Source: Botrytis cinerea B05.10 (lineage: Eukaryota; Ascomycota; Leotiomycetes; Helotiales; Sclerotiniaceae). From it: a stretch of 64,000 nucleotides of DNA. Where the stretch lies: positions 124,001 to 188,000 of the forward strand of contig NC_037325.1 of assembly GCF_000143535.2 (NCBI RefSeq), read 5' to 3'. Position 1 is the first letter of the stretch, and the number at the start of each line of letters is the position of its first letter. This document shows, in pieces, positions 42,967 through 54,500 of this stretch. A program made the position numbers and the translations under genes. The notes under the pieces are model-generated. The model made no database searches and was not told the origin of the DNA. It saw only the letters and a list, made by a program, of their open reading frames with translations.

Positions 42967-43549
42967 TGGTCAATACGGATCACCTTGAATTTATACAAGT
43001 GACATGGAGTTAACGTATTGCTATGGCATTGACCGGTTGACTAGTGGAGTTCTCCTTTGCCTGGAGATATCGGCGGAGATACATGAGGGAGCATTGGCAC
43101 CTTCAAGGCAAAGAAAGTGAGACCTATTTTTATGCTCTGTGGGGTTAGGTGATAAAGTTCTTGAGTCATTCTATTAAGGTTTTTTAGATCGTTTTTTAGT
43201 CTTGCGGACGTTCTGTCGTGACAATAGCTAATTGGAAGTGAAGCAATATAGTGTCGAGCTAATGATGTGGGTTGCTTACGGTAAAATTGCCTAATTGAGC
43301 ATCTTTTTTTCGGCGGGTGTATCTCCTAAGATCGTAGCGTAGGAAAATCTCATCCTGCGCTCAGGAGTTAAGGAAGAGATATAAAAGTAGATCAAGTAAC
43401 TCCCAACATCCAAAGGTTTATTCTACTTTAAGTCTCTCAATATATAAACTGTTGATATCACGCAAGACACACAAAATCAAGTTCAATTAAACCCATTGTT
43501 TCATTGCACATAATATCATCCATTTAACACCACTTCAGCAGTATTAGTC
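42967..43549. other. Divergent promoter region
   Basis: 580 bp between the SDR and the second aldo/keto reductase, reading away from each other. A shared bidirectional promoter is plausible. No gene seen. Confidence 0.55.
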
Positions 43550-44704
43550 ATGTCCACCAAAATGCAATACATGAGGTATGCTCAAGCTCATTACACACCG
43601 GATCAATGTCCAGACAGAAGCTAACGTCTCTTGTAGGGTTGGAAGCTCCGGTCTCAAAGTCTCCAAGATCATAATTGGCTGTATGACCTATGGCGACAAG
43701 AACTGGCAACCCTGGGTCTTGAATCAAGAAGAGGCATTCCCTATCCTCAAGCATGCATATGATTCTGGTATCAACACATTTGATGTCGCCGATACGTACT
43801 CCAATGGTCGCTCAGAGGAGATTCTTGGCGCCTTCTTGAAAGAGTACAGTATCCCTCGGAACAAGGTTGTCATCATGACCAAGGTGTTTCATTTCGTCAA
43901 CCCTGAGAGAGGAGCAGTTGATGCCGCTGGTCAAGGAATAAATGATGATGTTCAAGTAAATCAAGTTGGACTCTCCAGAAAGCACATTTTCGACGCTGTG
44001 GACGCCAGTATTGCCCGCCTCGGTACTTATATTGATGTTCTCCAAACTCACCGTCTTGATCGAGAGGTATCATTCGAAGAAATTATGAAAGCCTTAAATG
44101 ATATTGTCGAGAGTGGGAAAGCTAGATATATAGGTGGTAGCTCTGTGAGTCTACTCCAGTCCTCAGATCACTAAAACAAATTTGACTAATGCGGTTGTTG
44201 TAGATGGCAGCCTGGGAATTTCAAATGGCGCAAAACGTAGCCGAAAAACACAACTGGCATAAGTTCATCTCAATGCAAGGCTTCTACAATCTGCTCTACC
44301 GCGAAGAAGAGCGCGAGATGAACGCATACTGCAAGGAAGCTAGTATTGGCCTCTTTCCTTGGTCGCCACTCGCCGCCGGTGTACTCGCTCACTCCTGGGA
44401 AGATCGCAGCGATGAACGTGAGAAGAGTGATGTCTTCTTGAAGCTGCTTTTCCGTGGCAAGAATCTTGAGGCTGATCAAGAAATTGTACGAAGAGTAGAA
44501 GAGTTGGCTGAAAAGAGGGGTGTCAGCATGGCCATCGTTGCCACTGCTTGGATTATAAAGAAGGGAGGAATGGCGCCTGTCTGTGGATTATACAACAAAC
44601 AACAGGTGGACGACAGTTTGAAAGCTTTAAGTGTTCAACTTACCGACGAGGAAAGCAAATATTTGGAGGAGCCTTATGTTCCAAAGGCTGTGATGGGCTA
44701 TTGA
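43550..44704 (+). CDS. Aldo/keto reductase, NADP-dependent (3 exons)
   Basis: Exons 43550-43575, 43637-44144 and 44204-44704 give about 344 aa. The start was chosen because the 8-codon first exon (MSTKMQYM) splices in frame to RVGSSGLKVSKIIIG, the family N-terminus. Landmarks: GINTFDVADTYSNGRSEE (catalytic Asp/Tyr), VVIMTKVF (Lys), IDVLQTHRLDRE (His), ARYIGGSSMAAWEF, FISMQGFYNLLYREEEREM, LFPWSPLAAGVL, ATAWIIKKG and APVCGLYNKQQVDD. This is the fungal AKR9/aryl-alcohol dehydrogenase branch, which reduces aromatic aldehydes and includes norsolorinic-acid reductase-like enzymes. Intact. Confidence 0.93.
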
Positions 44705-46116
44705 GTGGGTGTTCGGGCTGTGTGCACCCCTGTTGATTTAAGAATTAGATCTCTACCAACAATCACAATCAGAACTAATTTTTCTATATGCTTTTCTAAT
44801 AGTTAAAATGATTTGCGATTTGAAAACGACCCCCAAGACAGTCATGCAATAGCAAGAAGAGAGATTTGAGAGCCAGCTTTGAGAAATTTCATTCTGCAAC
44901 CCGAGCAAATTAGATAGTATTGTTTTAAATACGACTCTTTACAGGGTACAGCGGGAAGCGTAGGGTAAAATATGAGGGCATTCGGAGATCAATTCTATTA
45001 AGTGTAATGAAGCTAGCTATGAGAGAAGAGCTCTGATATAAGCCAGAGCTTTTACTATTGCTAATTAAGGCTAGCTCCCCCTGCTCTAGCACCCACGTGA
45101 ACCATACTTTAACAAATATCCTGGAAATACCCCAACCAAGTACGATCGGCTATATAAATAAAGTGTCTTATTCAAATTTTCAACTTTTCAATTATCGATC
45201 TTGATTAATAATAAATGATTAGAATGATTAGAATGATTAGAATGATTAGAATGATTAGAATGATTAGAATGATTAGAATGATTAGAATGATTAGAATGAT
45301 TAGAATGATTAGAATGATTAGAATGATTAGAATGATAAGATATTTTTTTTCTTAAAAAAAATGAGAAAAGGAAAATGAAAAATATTCTTTAGTATATTAT
45401 ATTATAAAAACTTAATTAAGAGCCTTTGTTTTTGTACATAAAAAACCCCCCGAAAAAGATTGCAAAGTCAGAAAGTCGAAAAGCAGAAACGCTAAATAAG
45501 ACACTTGATCTATATGACCGACGGTAACCAAGCTGGTGTTTTCAGCTCACTTATTCTGCACTTATCCGCGTACAATCTGTTGATCGCCATCAATAGAACC
45601 ATCCCAGGGATAATCCTGAAAATAGCCATCATCTCGTCCTAGCCCAATATAAACTAGAGTATTGCTCAAATCGCTTCTTAGGTACATAGATCCCCCTGGA
45701 TATCCTCCCACTATGCTCGGCCTTTAAGAGGAGAATGAGTTTGGACAAAATCACAGACTTGGGGCATATGAAGAAGGATTTGTTAGACTCAGAATAAAAA
45801 GTGAGACACATCAACATTAAATCAAGAAACATGAATCCAAGAAAAAAACAGATATTAAAATTAATCTAATCATATTTATCTATGCCAATTCCCACCACAA
45901 TCATAACACACGATTTCCACCGTTTCATACCTGAGAATACCAGATTTGAATTAAAACGAATGCAACATCATAAGATAAAAATAAATAAGAAAGATGACTT
46001 TGAAACATTGCACTATATCAGATTCGTGTCCAAACAAGGATTCGACCCCTTGTTTTAGGCCTCCCCCCGCCCATACCTTGTTGTTTGGATCACTCTTTGG
46101 TCGATAAACTTTGGGT
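44705..46116. other. Intergenic region with 9-bp minisatellite
   Basis: About 1.4 kb between convergent gene ends. Apart from the minisatellite there is a poly-T/A stretch at about 45343-45361 and no supported gene. Confidence 0.55.
45214..45339. repeat. Minisatellite, AATGATTAG x13 plus one degenerate unit
   Basis: Thirteen perfect 9-bp copies occupy 45214-45330; a fourteenth reads AATGATAAG. Perfect copies imply recent slippage, and the locus is probably length-polymorphic. Confidence 0.97.
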
Positions 46117-47752
46117 CTACCACAACGCGACCCTGGAGGAAGAAGATGATGAGCCAGTTCTCTGCGCAGAGGAAGAAGGAGCAATCGATGCCGATTGAGC
46201 GGCAGATAAAGAAAGGACAACAGTGGAAGAAGTGGCAGGAAAAAACGTCCCCGTTGAGGATGTATCATCGGAAAAGCCTACGGAGCTAGAAATATGAGTC
46301 GTTGGCGGCGAGACTGGAATACTACTTGTCGTTGTAAGAACTTGGATGAACGTAGTAGTTGTAGTTATTGTAGAGACAATCAGGCCGGTCGAACAAATTC
46401 CATTCGACGGGGTTATAGAGGGTTGGGGAATGGTGAGAACCTCTGTACAGTGTTTGCATGGAGACTTCGAGGAAGCTGTGGGCGTGAATGATGGGTCGAA
46501 GATCGTTGAGGAAGTTGTGATGATGACAGGGGTATATTGACCGACTAAACATGAGCAAGCAGATGAGAGAGCACCTGGTGCAGTGTCACATTCAGAGACA
46601 CAGGCTGGAAGTGAAATTGGAATCGTGTGAACAGTTGCTGTATAGGTAGCGCAGAACGGAGTAACGGCTGAGGATTCTAGCATTTGTTTGAGGCATGGGT
46701 CGTATTGACAAGTTGATGAAGGCAAAGTTGTAGTTGCTGAAATGGGCGTGACGGTTGAAGTTATGACAGATCCGGGGATTGTGATAATGGAGGTAGACCC
46801 CGGAACAGTGGTTTGAACAATTTCACCAGTCTTGGTGATCGTCAGTGTGCTTACTGAAATAGTTTTCGTGATCGTTGTAGCTGTCACAACAGTGGTGTAG
46901 ATATTCGATGAATAAGTCACGTATAGGGTTGACGGTTGATATGTGGAAGTTACAATGTGTCCAGATTCTGTTAATGTGATTGTAGACACAGGACAAGTTG
47001 TTTTGATCACTGTCCCCGTCTGAGTTAGTGTGAGGGTCGAATCACAAGGAATGACAGTGGTTTCGGTAGTTGGCGAGATAGTCTTTGTGATGACAACGAC
47101 TGATCCAGGAATGCTTGAAGTGATGATCGTGCCAGGTATAGTGGTTATGATAGTAAATCCAGGCACTAGAATTGGGCAGGTTAGATCTTGTGATAAAATA
47201 GGTGTGAAGAACCAAATAAATTAAAATACCAGTTGTAATTATTGGAGTACCAACTACTGCAGTCTGGACAGGAGGTTGACTAGGCGTGATAGTGGTGGTT
47301 ATTACAACGACAGTTCCTGAAGTTGTGATGGTTTGAGTGATCGTTTCACAAGGTATGGTACTCTGCGGTGGAGTTTGAATTGGTGTGATAGTACTGGTGA
47401 CAACAATCTTAGAGCCAGAGATGGTAGTTGTCTTGACGGTCGTTTCCAGCGGGGCAGTGGTGGAAGGTGTATGAATAACAATCGGTGAAGATGGTAGCCC
47501 TGCTGGACCAGTACTTGGACCGGGAGTTGTGTTTGCTGGGGGGGTTACTTCATGACTAATAGTTTTTGTGACAGTGAAAGTGTAAACAGGAGTAGCCGTG
47601 ATGGTAGTGTAGGAGGTGACAACCGGCGGACAATCGGAAGGTGGGCAGACACAAGTCTCACCAACCCATGATCCGCCTGCAACCGGTTTACTAAGAGACG
47701 ATCCGGACAGGGCGAGCACTGCTAGAGCAGCTAAGTTTCGACTTCGAAACAT
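46117..47752 (-). CDS. Secreted Thr/Ser/Val-rich cell-surface protein, 2 exons
   Basis: Exon 1 47230-47752 and exon 2 46117-47165 give about 523 aa. A signal peptide (FRSRNLAALAVLALSGSSLS) is followed by CVCPPSDCPP and then long stretches built from beta-prone repeats such as TITTSGTVVVITTTITPSQP, PGSVVVITKTIS, LTLTQTGTVIKTTC and LTITKTGEIVQTT. A Cys-containing module in exon 2 (CQYDPCLKQML, CATYTATVHTIPISLPACVS, CSCLVGQYTP) may be a small disulphide domain. The C-terminus is Ser-rich but I see no clear GPI signal. Such proteins are O-mannosylated wall or adhesin-like components. No enzyme motif is present. Confidence 0.8.
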
Positions 47753-49332
47753 CTTAGGTCGTAGGGATGTAGAGTATTATAAGATGGCGTTTAAAACTTA
47801 TCGATATAGAAAAAAAATTAGAACAACGGACGAAGGAATGAAGACCGTCGTAATCGAAAAGGAGAAGTAAATGAATGAACGTGATGATAAGATGACCCAG
47901 CTAATGAAAGTATCCAGAGAAAGAGAAAATACTCTCTTATTAATGTCAAGACACACCAAGGGTGATGTGTTAGGACATTGGAGACAGAGTGATTGTCAAT
48001 CAATATATTGTATTGCCTTGCAGGTGTTCAAAAATTGAAAATAAGGGAGAAGATTGTCGTACAACTGAAAAGATGCAAAGATCCAGTACATTCAGGCAAG
48101 GTCGATACCTTCATGAAGGGGTTTTGCAGGGCGAGGGTATCACTAAGCAAGGGATAAGATTTCCTCAAGTAACAAAAGCATCGAGGGTATCAGAACAGCA
48201 GAAGCAGTCTAATGACATTTCCAAGAATTCTGTTTCTTCCGAGTATTACAGCAGCAATAGATGACGAAAGTGGTTGTAGTCCAATCTTCGGATTATGCTG
48301 AATTTCCTTGTGTGGAAGAAATTTGCGTGGAAGCAGCAATCAAATTGTAGATCAGCGGGTGTACGGAGCAGTAACATTTTGACGAGGCGATAGAGTATCC
48401 AAGAAACTAGAACACACTTCGAGATATTATGATACTGTTAAGAGCATGCACAACCCTATGTTCCCGGTGAAAGAACGTGAAGTTGTTCCCAGGGAAAGGG
48501 GGGAGGGGATGTCAATCGAAGGATGTTAAAACAGTCCAACAAAGGGATGATGAGTCAAATACCTGTAAATTGACTCAACACATTGAACGAGGAGAGGAAA
48601 GGAAAGCCAAGCCAGGGAAAACGGATTGGTGACGCTCCGCCGTGTCACTGCCGTGGAGGTCTTCGCGCTTCACTCCTGTTAGATCGCTTAAAGAAACGAA
48701 GGAGGCCCTATTCAAGTTTACTATGTAAATACATGGAACTGGTGAAGATGGAAAGAATTGCTCTCCCAGAGCGAAGCGAAAAAGCGTCCATGGCAGCGGA
48801 GCGTCATTGTTGAACTTTGAGCATCTATTACCGTATATATTATATCAGTAATCGGAATGAGAAAGGGGCGGCTTTGGAAGTGAGGTTAACAATATATACA
48901 TGTGAGGTTTGTTTGTAGTGACAATGGAGCGAGTGACGATTACATATATTTGGTTGCTCAGTCAGCTTACTTGCTAGTACCTTGAAGGCTACCCAATTAC
49001 TAAAAGTGTCTAACCGTAATTTAGCCGGGAAGTTGGATCTCCATCATAATCAACTTTCTTATCGAAACATCCTTCTCCTCCCAAAAAGTTAAGAAATGCT
49101 TTCTTTGAATAATTTTATCAACATCACCTTGCTTTCGCAAAGACAATCAAAATCCAGTACATCCGTCGCGTATCTGGATATTAGCGATCCTCAGGAGTTC
49201 TGATCCCTAAAGTTGGTCTGTCGATGGTTGATTGTAGGTAGTACAGTTGGTGTTGTGTATGGGATCAATTTATCCCTGAGTCGTTGGAAGATAGACAGGA
49301 CAGAAGATAGAGAGACAGAGAGGGTAGAAACC
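47753..49332. other. Intergenic region
   Basis: About 1.6 kb between divergent genes, likely long promoters. The frames at 47989-48264 and 48583-48813 are not convincing as genes. Confidence 0.5.
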
Positions 49333-50011
49333 ATGGGTAATTGTTCATCTTGTCTTGGGCTGGAACGCAATCGTGATTCGTCGGATGAGGTTTGATTTCC
49401 CCTGTTGTATACAAAATAAAGCCGTCGCTGACGACCTTGCGAATAGGGTGAAGATCAAAGATTATTATTTGAAAACGATGCACATTCTCATCATTACGGC
49501 AGTTTCGGAAACCAAGATTCAAATGCCATTCAAGCAGATCCACAAGAAGTTCAAAGGGAGACGGAGGCCTTGCAAAAGGTCGTAGCGCAAACGTCCAAGT
49601 ATGTACGCTCCAAACGTTTCTTCCATATCGACACCCCTCAACCCCTAAACTACACATCGCGCAACCAACTATTCGATCGCATTGATGGCTCTTCTAACTA
49701 ACATTTGTGCCAGTCATCTCGTTGATATCTTCGCTATGGTCCCCCAAAATGTCCCTCGAGCACCCGTCACCATGTACAATGGTCAAGACGCAAGACTATT
49801 GCGGTATCAAGAAGTTCTAGCCAAGATGCCATCACAGGACGGATCGAGCAATACAAAACAAACCCCCGTCGAAGGTACCCACCCAATTTCCGATGGTTGG
49901 GCATCGGATGATGAAGATGTGGAGGAAATGAAGAAGTACAAGCCGGTCAAATCAGAAGACGTAGGACCATTATTAGGAGGGTTTGCAGATGCAGAGTCGA
50001 CCATGGAGTAG
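49333..50011 (+). CDS. Ego1/LAMTOR1-like lipidated vacuolar-membrane adaptor (3 exons)
   Basis: Exons 49333-49389, 49447-49598 and 49714-50011 give about 168 aa. The start MGNCSSCLGLE is an ideal N-myristoylation (Gly2) plus palmitoylation (Cys4, Cys7) signal and decides the start codon. Next come QRLLFENDAH and HHYGSFGNQ, then the helix ETEALQKVVAQTSNHLVDIF, which corresponds to the LAMTOR1 segment ALLSSILAKTASNIIDV. The tail is acidic (WASDDEDVEEMKKYK). Family knowledge: yeast Ego1/Meh1 and animal LAMTOR1 anchor the EGO/Ragulator complex, and thus Rag GTPases and TORC1, to the vacuole. Intron 1 has a CTGAC branch point 12 nt before AG. It was recovered only by splicing. Confidence 0.85.
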
Positions 50012-51238
50012 AACATGGATTCGAACTTATACGGGCATCTTTGTGTTCCACGGCGTATTGGAGTTGGGAAGGTCGTTACAATATCCTCATACCACGGCCC
50101 ATCATGCTGCCGCAATTTCCCTGGAGGAGTATCGGGAATCGACTTCTGACTGGACCAGCTAAGCGTAATTTGACTATGCGTTGTATCATTCAAGCATTTC
50201 CTTTGTCAAAAGCGCCTGCCTACTGGTTACTTGATCATGAATCAGAGCCTATCACGTCTCTTTCTCATGCTCTGCAGTCAGGCTGCACAGATATCCATTG
50301 AGGATTAGCCACGTTACAATTTACTACTACATTCAAGTTCATTCAGTCTGAAATTCATAAAGGGAAGGGAGGATCCTGTTGAAGATTTTTTCTTTTGGAA
50401 AGCGTTTCTCGACTTCTTTCCTTTCTTCTTACCATATATACATTTGTTATCCGTATCTTTATTTCAACCTCTTCTTGAAGAAAACTGTTCAGTGATGATA
50501 AATTTGCCGATCAGGCGTATGGTTGAGTATGCACATTAGGCTAATTGCAATAGGAAAACTTTTACACAGCATCACGACACGTACCTACAGAACGATACTT
50601 CGATACGTACATATATATATATATCGCGACCCACAACAAGGGACATTCAAATGGGATCTTTTCATTATCGCAAGGAAATTGATCATCATCGACGGCCAAA
50701 TTCTCCGGCAAATCTTTTGATATGATCGCCTTTTATGATTTCGGATGGTGCCTCAGTTCCCCGACAGTTCATGGAAGCTTGCATTTAGCTTGCATGCATT
50801 AATTTCCCGAGCCGCCCAATTTCTTCATCTAAGCGCCCGGTCAGCATCAAATGGCCCCCTCAAAATTTGACCAGATTGTCGGTTCCATTGACAGAATACA
50901 ATCATATCCACAAGTCATTGGCAACTTATTGGCAATTTCAAGGGACTTATTCAAATGATCGTTTCATCGTTAAGTCGTGAGACTATCTAATTCCAGAACA
51001 ATTCCTTCATCTGTCTCCAGAAACCAATCATTTCCAAAACATCCTTAAATGAAAGACCACTCTTCCGTTCCATCATTTCACTCCATCAAAAGAAAGACAA
51101 CCCTATGGAAAAAAAAAAAAGTTCGAAACGCGACAAAATAGTTCGCTAGTTCTGTACTATCGTGTCATGTGGAAAGTTTCACTGAGAAGAATTAGCATAA
51201 AATATCATCACTCAAACAAGCGATTGGTCTCTTACCTT
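50012..51238. other. Convergent intergenic region
   Basis: About 1.2 kb. No coding pattern. TATATATATA at about 50612-50623 and an A10 run near 51109-51120 are the only simple features. Confidence 0.5.
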
Positions 51239-51574
51239 TCACAACTCCATAGCATTCTGCGAGCGTTGCCATTCGAGATTATTGACCTCTTGTTGCAGAT
51301 CCCGGATCTTCTCCTCTGACGCCTCGATTGAGTGTTGGCGACTCTTTCCGTTTTCCTTCTTCCATCGAAGTACACGCTCCTGCTCCTTCTGGATACGGCC
51401 CCATTTTGTTTCGATCTTCGTGCAAATCTTGCACTTCTCATGACTCTGGTATGTGGTCATGACCAACTTCATGCCGCAGGTCTCGCCCGTACGGTATTCT
51501 TTGGCACAATGTTGTCGAAAGTGGCCCCACTTGTAGTCACCACAGACGAATTGGCACTGGTCGAAGAAACACAT
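51239..51574 (-). CDS. Small Cys-rich, coiled-coil hypothetical protein
   Basis: A 111-codon frame from ATG 51574. The first half holds paired cysteines (MCFFDQCQFVCGDYKWGHFR, then QHCAKEYRTGETCGMKL and HEKCKICTKIE), which could bind zinc. The second half is strongly charged and helical (EKIRDLQQEVNNLEWQRSQN). Codon-like bias and the structured Cys spacing favour a real gene, but I recognise no family. A GT/AG-bounded upstream exon may exist. Confidence 0.55.
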   Translation of the reverse strand: MCFFDQCQFVCGDYKWGHFRQHCAKEYRTGETCGMKLVMTTYQSHEKCKICTKIETKWGRIQKEQERVLRWKKENGKSRQHSIEASEEKIRDLQQEVNNLEWQRSQNAMEL

Positions 51575-54500
51575 GTTGATGGGAGCTATGTGTAACCATT
51601 CATATTAGCCTTGGTTCTCTGCAATACTTCATATGAAACGCGACAAGGCTTTATGGCTCGAACTTACTGGTCGAAGTACAGATATGTTATGGATAGGATG
51701 TTTGAGATCAGAGACGACGTCTGATGATATCTCGAGTGAGGTTGTTATACTGGATGGCGATGACACTTTAGGATCAAGAAAGAGTTGATAGATCTTTTGT
51801 TGAGATGCTTTGAAGGATGGTGTTGATGATGGATGTTATTCGACCTTTGGGGAAACCAAGAGGAGTATTTATACACGATTTGGACAGCACTGTTTATGGT
51901 CCGAACAACAACGCCGTCACAGTCCTCCCAGCCTTGCAGCGTGTTTGTCTACTAGCCCCGTCGAGTTTCCCACACTTCCATTCGAGCCAACAAACGAAGT
52001 GCATATCTGTGTGCCTTTCTCACCAAGACGTACATGCAACTAATCACATCCTTGGCTCGATTGCCAGAAGAACTGGCACCTATCGTATTCCTCCCCTCTG
52101 CCGATGCTTGGTTCAAGTTCTCTCGCGTTCAGTTACCTCTCTCGTCTCGACAGGGTGGACACTTCATCATGTTAGAATTTCTGCATTGGTAATAACGGTC
52201 CATTGCAACATCGTGTGCCCCCCCCCCTGCCGAGTGTAGAAGTTTACGCTATGGGAATCACGTTATGAATTTCCTATCCCGTCATTTTCTTGGTTTTACT
52301 GATTGCCACAAATCTTCTTCCTGATTACTGGATCATCCGTTTTCTGCTTGCAACGAGAGACCCGCTAGACCCAAGGACGGACCGTAACAACCTTCTTTGT
52401 GGAGAGATATCGACCAAACCCTATCACACAATTGCCGGCCGCTTCTTATTCCAAACCAACCGGAGTCTAATCACAAATGATGGTCGGCCGATCTTCATCA
52501 TTATCATAGAATGGCTGTGGTAATAGACTACTATTGGCTATTATTTTTCCTTCTCTTTCTTTCTCTAATCTATATCCTTGGTATCGAGACGTTTAATCCA
52601 GCATATCTCGTTTTGAGATATTGTCACATGTTGACAACTCCCCGCTTTCTGGCCGGATTTGCATCGAGCCATATCTGCCTGAAAGGGGTGTTTGATAACA
52701 GGACATATTCTTACAGTCTGGTGATTGCAAGCCACCTGGAATGCTTGTTCTGTTTTCTGCAACATTGACATGGCCGCAGATTGTGCAGAAGACGGCCTCG
52801 ATATGCATATTGACTTGAGAGACCGTTCCGTCTTGCCGAGATCAAGGTGGTCAGAAATCAATGTGTTGTCAGATACGGACAAAGCCTTGAAGCAAAGGAT
52901 CATCCATACAATGCGTTTGCAAACCAGCATACCCCGATCTGCTTAGCTAGAAGATGTTACGAATTCTCGCCACTCGCGGTGCATCTCACACCTACAAATT
53001 TTTCGCTAAGCTGTTGGTTAACACGATGCACCACGCACCTAGTTTGGAGAGAAATGGTTCCAATGAAGGGCTTCGGATGGTCACTGACGTGGCGACCTAG
53101 GTTTGGCCGAGCACGTCGCAACTAGATTACAATATCGAGGTTCTCAAACTACGGCTTTGTCGGGCTGCAATTAGCACTTTCTCAAGTTTACACACCACCT
53201 TCTTTATTTTCTCTCGCATTTTTCCGCCGGAGAATAATTCTGTCATATTCTAGCTGGAATATGCGGCCTCACTTTTCAATCGCTTGCGGTCTTCAAACTT
53301 AGTTTTTCCTCTCCCAATGGGAGTAGTAATTCGCCGTAAATCCTTCAGATTACCCCTGAATGGTCATTCGAGGAAAGACCCGATGATGCAGATGATGATC
53401 ATCTTTCTTGCTTTCCTTTAGTCTCTGACGGTCCATATCAGTATGGTCAGCATTCAGATTGTGAAAGACGATATTATGGGGCTTCAAGGACAAGGCAGTT
53501 CAGCGCAATCGTTCGTTGTAACGGTGGCAAATACTAATGCAATGGAGTCATCACACTAAAGTTATGTGATTCTAAAGATCGGATGTGCATCTTGGGGGGG
53601 GGCGAAAGATATCTAGTATTTCTGTCGTGTCTGCATGGCAGGTAGCAGCCTGTCCATAGTTAAGCTAGATACACAAACATCACAAACATAGGATGGAAGC
53701 TAAGTGGCCGTTTTTTTTTTGGTTTGCCTTACTTTACGTTGTACTTGCGTGGATCAGGGATTCTCTACGTCGAAGTTCATATGGTTTTATGCCAATCTCA
53801 TGTGTCATTTTTATATGATATCAGCAACTTTCTGTTAATGAGCAATTTCTTCTTTCTGCCTGGGGAATGTAAGGGGGAAAGGCATTCCAGCGATCCAGTT
53901 TCTATTTGACGATTATTTTGTTTGAATGCGTTATCCATTTATGGCACATCGATCAGATCAAAACGAGGGGTTGGGAGTCAAAAGCCAGCTGAACTCGTTT
54001 AAAGTGATGAAATCAAGCAGATTCTAGGATCATTGAAAGCCAGCTCAGTGTAACTATGCATGATGAGATGATCTAACTTATGAGTTATATTGCTGATGGC
54101 GAAAGAATTGGCTTGTTTCGGCGTTCACGTCTATTGAAGCTTCTTTTTGGCCCCCTATCCTCACGGACGATAAATTTAACAATAACAGCGGCCTCTCAAT
54201 GGGTCCACAAGCGAGAAATTTAATTTCTGCGCCCCCAAGAAACAATAAACATCAATAGAATGGGAATCAGCATTGGCGACATTCCGGTGCCCACAAATCA
54301 AATTTTCTCTAATTCTTCGAAGGTCACAAAAATTGGCGCGCGACGATAAAAGCGCGAAAATTACTGACCTTACTTTCGGGACTGAAATGAATCATGTGTT
54401 GAATTGGTGATGCGGAATTACAGTAAGGGACGAATCAAACCGACCAATTGGCTTACATATAAGAGTTCCAATGAACTCGATTGGTATTCTATACCGGGAA

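Noticed and set aside
45214..45339. Regular repeats as a CRISPR array
   Set aside because: Units are 9 bp, contiguous and without spacers; the organism is eukaryotic.
46294..46491. Plus-strand Arg-rich frames across the Thr/Ser-rich gene
   Set aside because: Antisense shadows of the repetitive Thr codons of the minus-strand gene.
49213..49395. 60-codon ORF starting upstream of MGNCSSC
   Set aside because: Its first part is leader sequence; the internal ATG at 49333 gives a lipidation signal and splices into the Ego1-like protein.
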